From: Prevotellaceae bacterium UBA3627
GTDB lineage: Bacteria; Bacteroidota; Bacteroidia; Bacteroidales; Bacteroidaceae
DNA length: 31,285 nucleotides
Assembly (NCBI GenBank): GCA_002373375.1
Contig: DFLE01000057.1
Span: 20,688 to 51,972 of the forward strand
Direction of reading: 5' to 3'
The translations under genes and the position numbers were made by a program. The notes under the pieces were generated by a model, which searched no databases, had not been told where the DNA came from, and was given only the letters and a program-made list of their open reading frames with translations. Shown in pieces: positions 31,157 through 31,285 of the stretch (its first letter is position 1; each line of letters opens with the position of its first letter).

Positions 31157-31277
31157 AGGTTTTAAGGTCTTGAGGTTTCAGGTTATTAGGTGAGATATGT
31201 TGTTGTCAATGCTTTGATATACAAATATCACCTTTAGACCTTTAAGCGAAGCGACCTTACACCTTAAAACCTCAACG
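31157..31277. repeat. Nested inverted repeats with dispersed 18-bp word, copy 2
   Basis: AGGTTTTAAGGT (31157-31168) is the exact reverse complement of ACCTTAAAACCT (31261-31272). Inside, AGGTGAGATATG (31188-31199) opposes a near-complement at about 31222-31234. Bases 31260-31277 repeat the 11512-11529 word in inverted orientation. Confidence 0.8.
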
Positions 31278-31285
31278 AAACTGAA

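Larger units (their letters stand above)
31027..31285. other. Gene-free window end with inverted repeats
   Basis: No coding signal and no clear -33/-7 pair for queA. It contains a GC-rich hairpin (31057-31075), a T/A-rich stretch and nested inverted repeats (31157-31277). Confidence 0.6.

Overview
The window looks like a piece of a Bacteroidota chromosome, most likely Prevotellaceae (Prevotella or a close relative). Four things point there. Promoters match the Bacteroidota sigma-ABfr pattern (TTTG, 19-20 bases, TAnnTTTG). Two secreted proteins end in type IX secretion (T9SS) sorting domains, and a third is a lipoprotein with an acidic lipobox. The gene neighbourhoods acpP-fabF-rnc and queA-folK are typical of the phylum. 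The tRNA genes carry no encoded CCA. Genus-level placement is inference.

Layout. 1-2562 (+): 3' part of efp, a family-2 glycosyltransferase, radC and a DUF59/SufT-like gene, tightly packed. 2563-3890 (+): a stand-alone AAA ATPase with its own palindrome-rich promoter. 3945-5190: lpxH, then a shared bidirectional terminator, tRNA-Pro(CGG) on the minus strand and tRNA-Phe(GAA) on the plus strand, driven by divergent promoters. 5249-5824 (-): a flavodoxin-type FMN reductase. 5825-6674: an 850-base gene-free stretch full of hairpins and repeats. 6675-9760: a DEAD-box helicase (-) and a secreted lipase-like lipoprotein (+) from divergent promoters. 9880-15972 (-): lepB, two secreted proteins of unknown role, dapB, rnc. 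16010-21828 (-): fabF, acpP, an S41 protease and a secreted PL1 pectate lyase. 21944-25203 (-): a flavoprotein, an RNA methyltransferase, a hemolysin-III protein and a PASTA protein. 25292-31026 (-): queA, a His-rich membrane protein, folK, a DUF4861 protein, a GatC-like permease and kduI.

The most interesting part is 25292-29148. A 5-keto-4-deoxyuronate isomerase (KduI), normally cytosolic, here carries a signal peptide. Next to it are a galactitol-PTS-type membrane subunit (IIC) with no PTS partners in the window and a secreted DUF4861 protein whose start codon overlaps the folK stop. With the secreted pectate lyase about 4 kb away, this suggests a periplasmic route for unsaturated uronates with a PTS-independent importer. 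The function is inferred.

A second theme is intergenic DNA. Several gaps between co-directional genes hold short tandem arrays (periods 7, 8, 9, 10 or 14) that abut stop codons, and some words recur kilobases apart. A 22-base-phased palindromic array lies downstream of the helicase gene, and its word resembles the terminator between the lipase and lepB.
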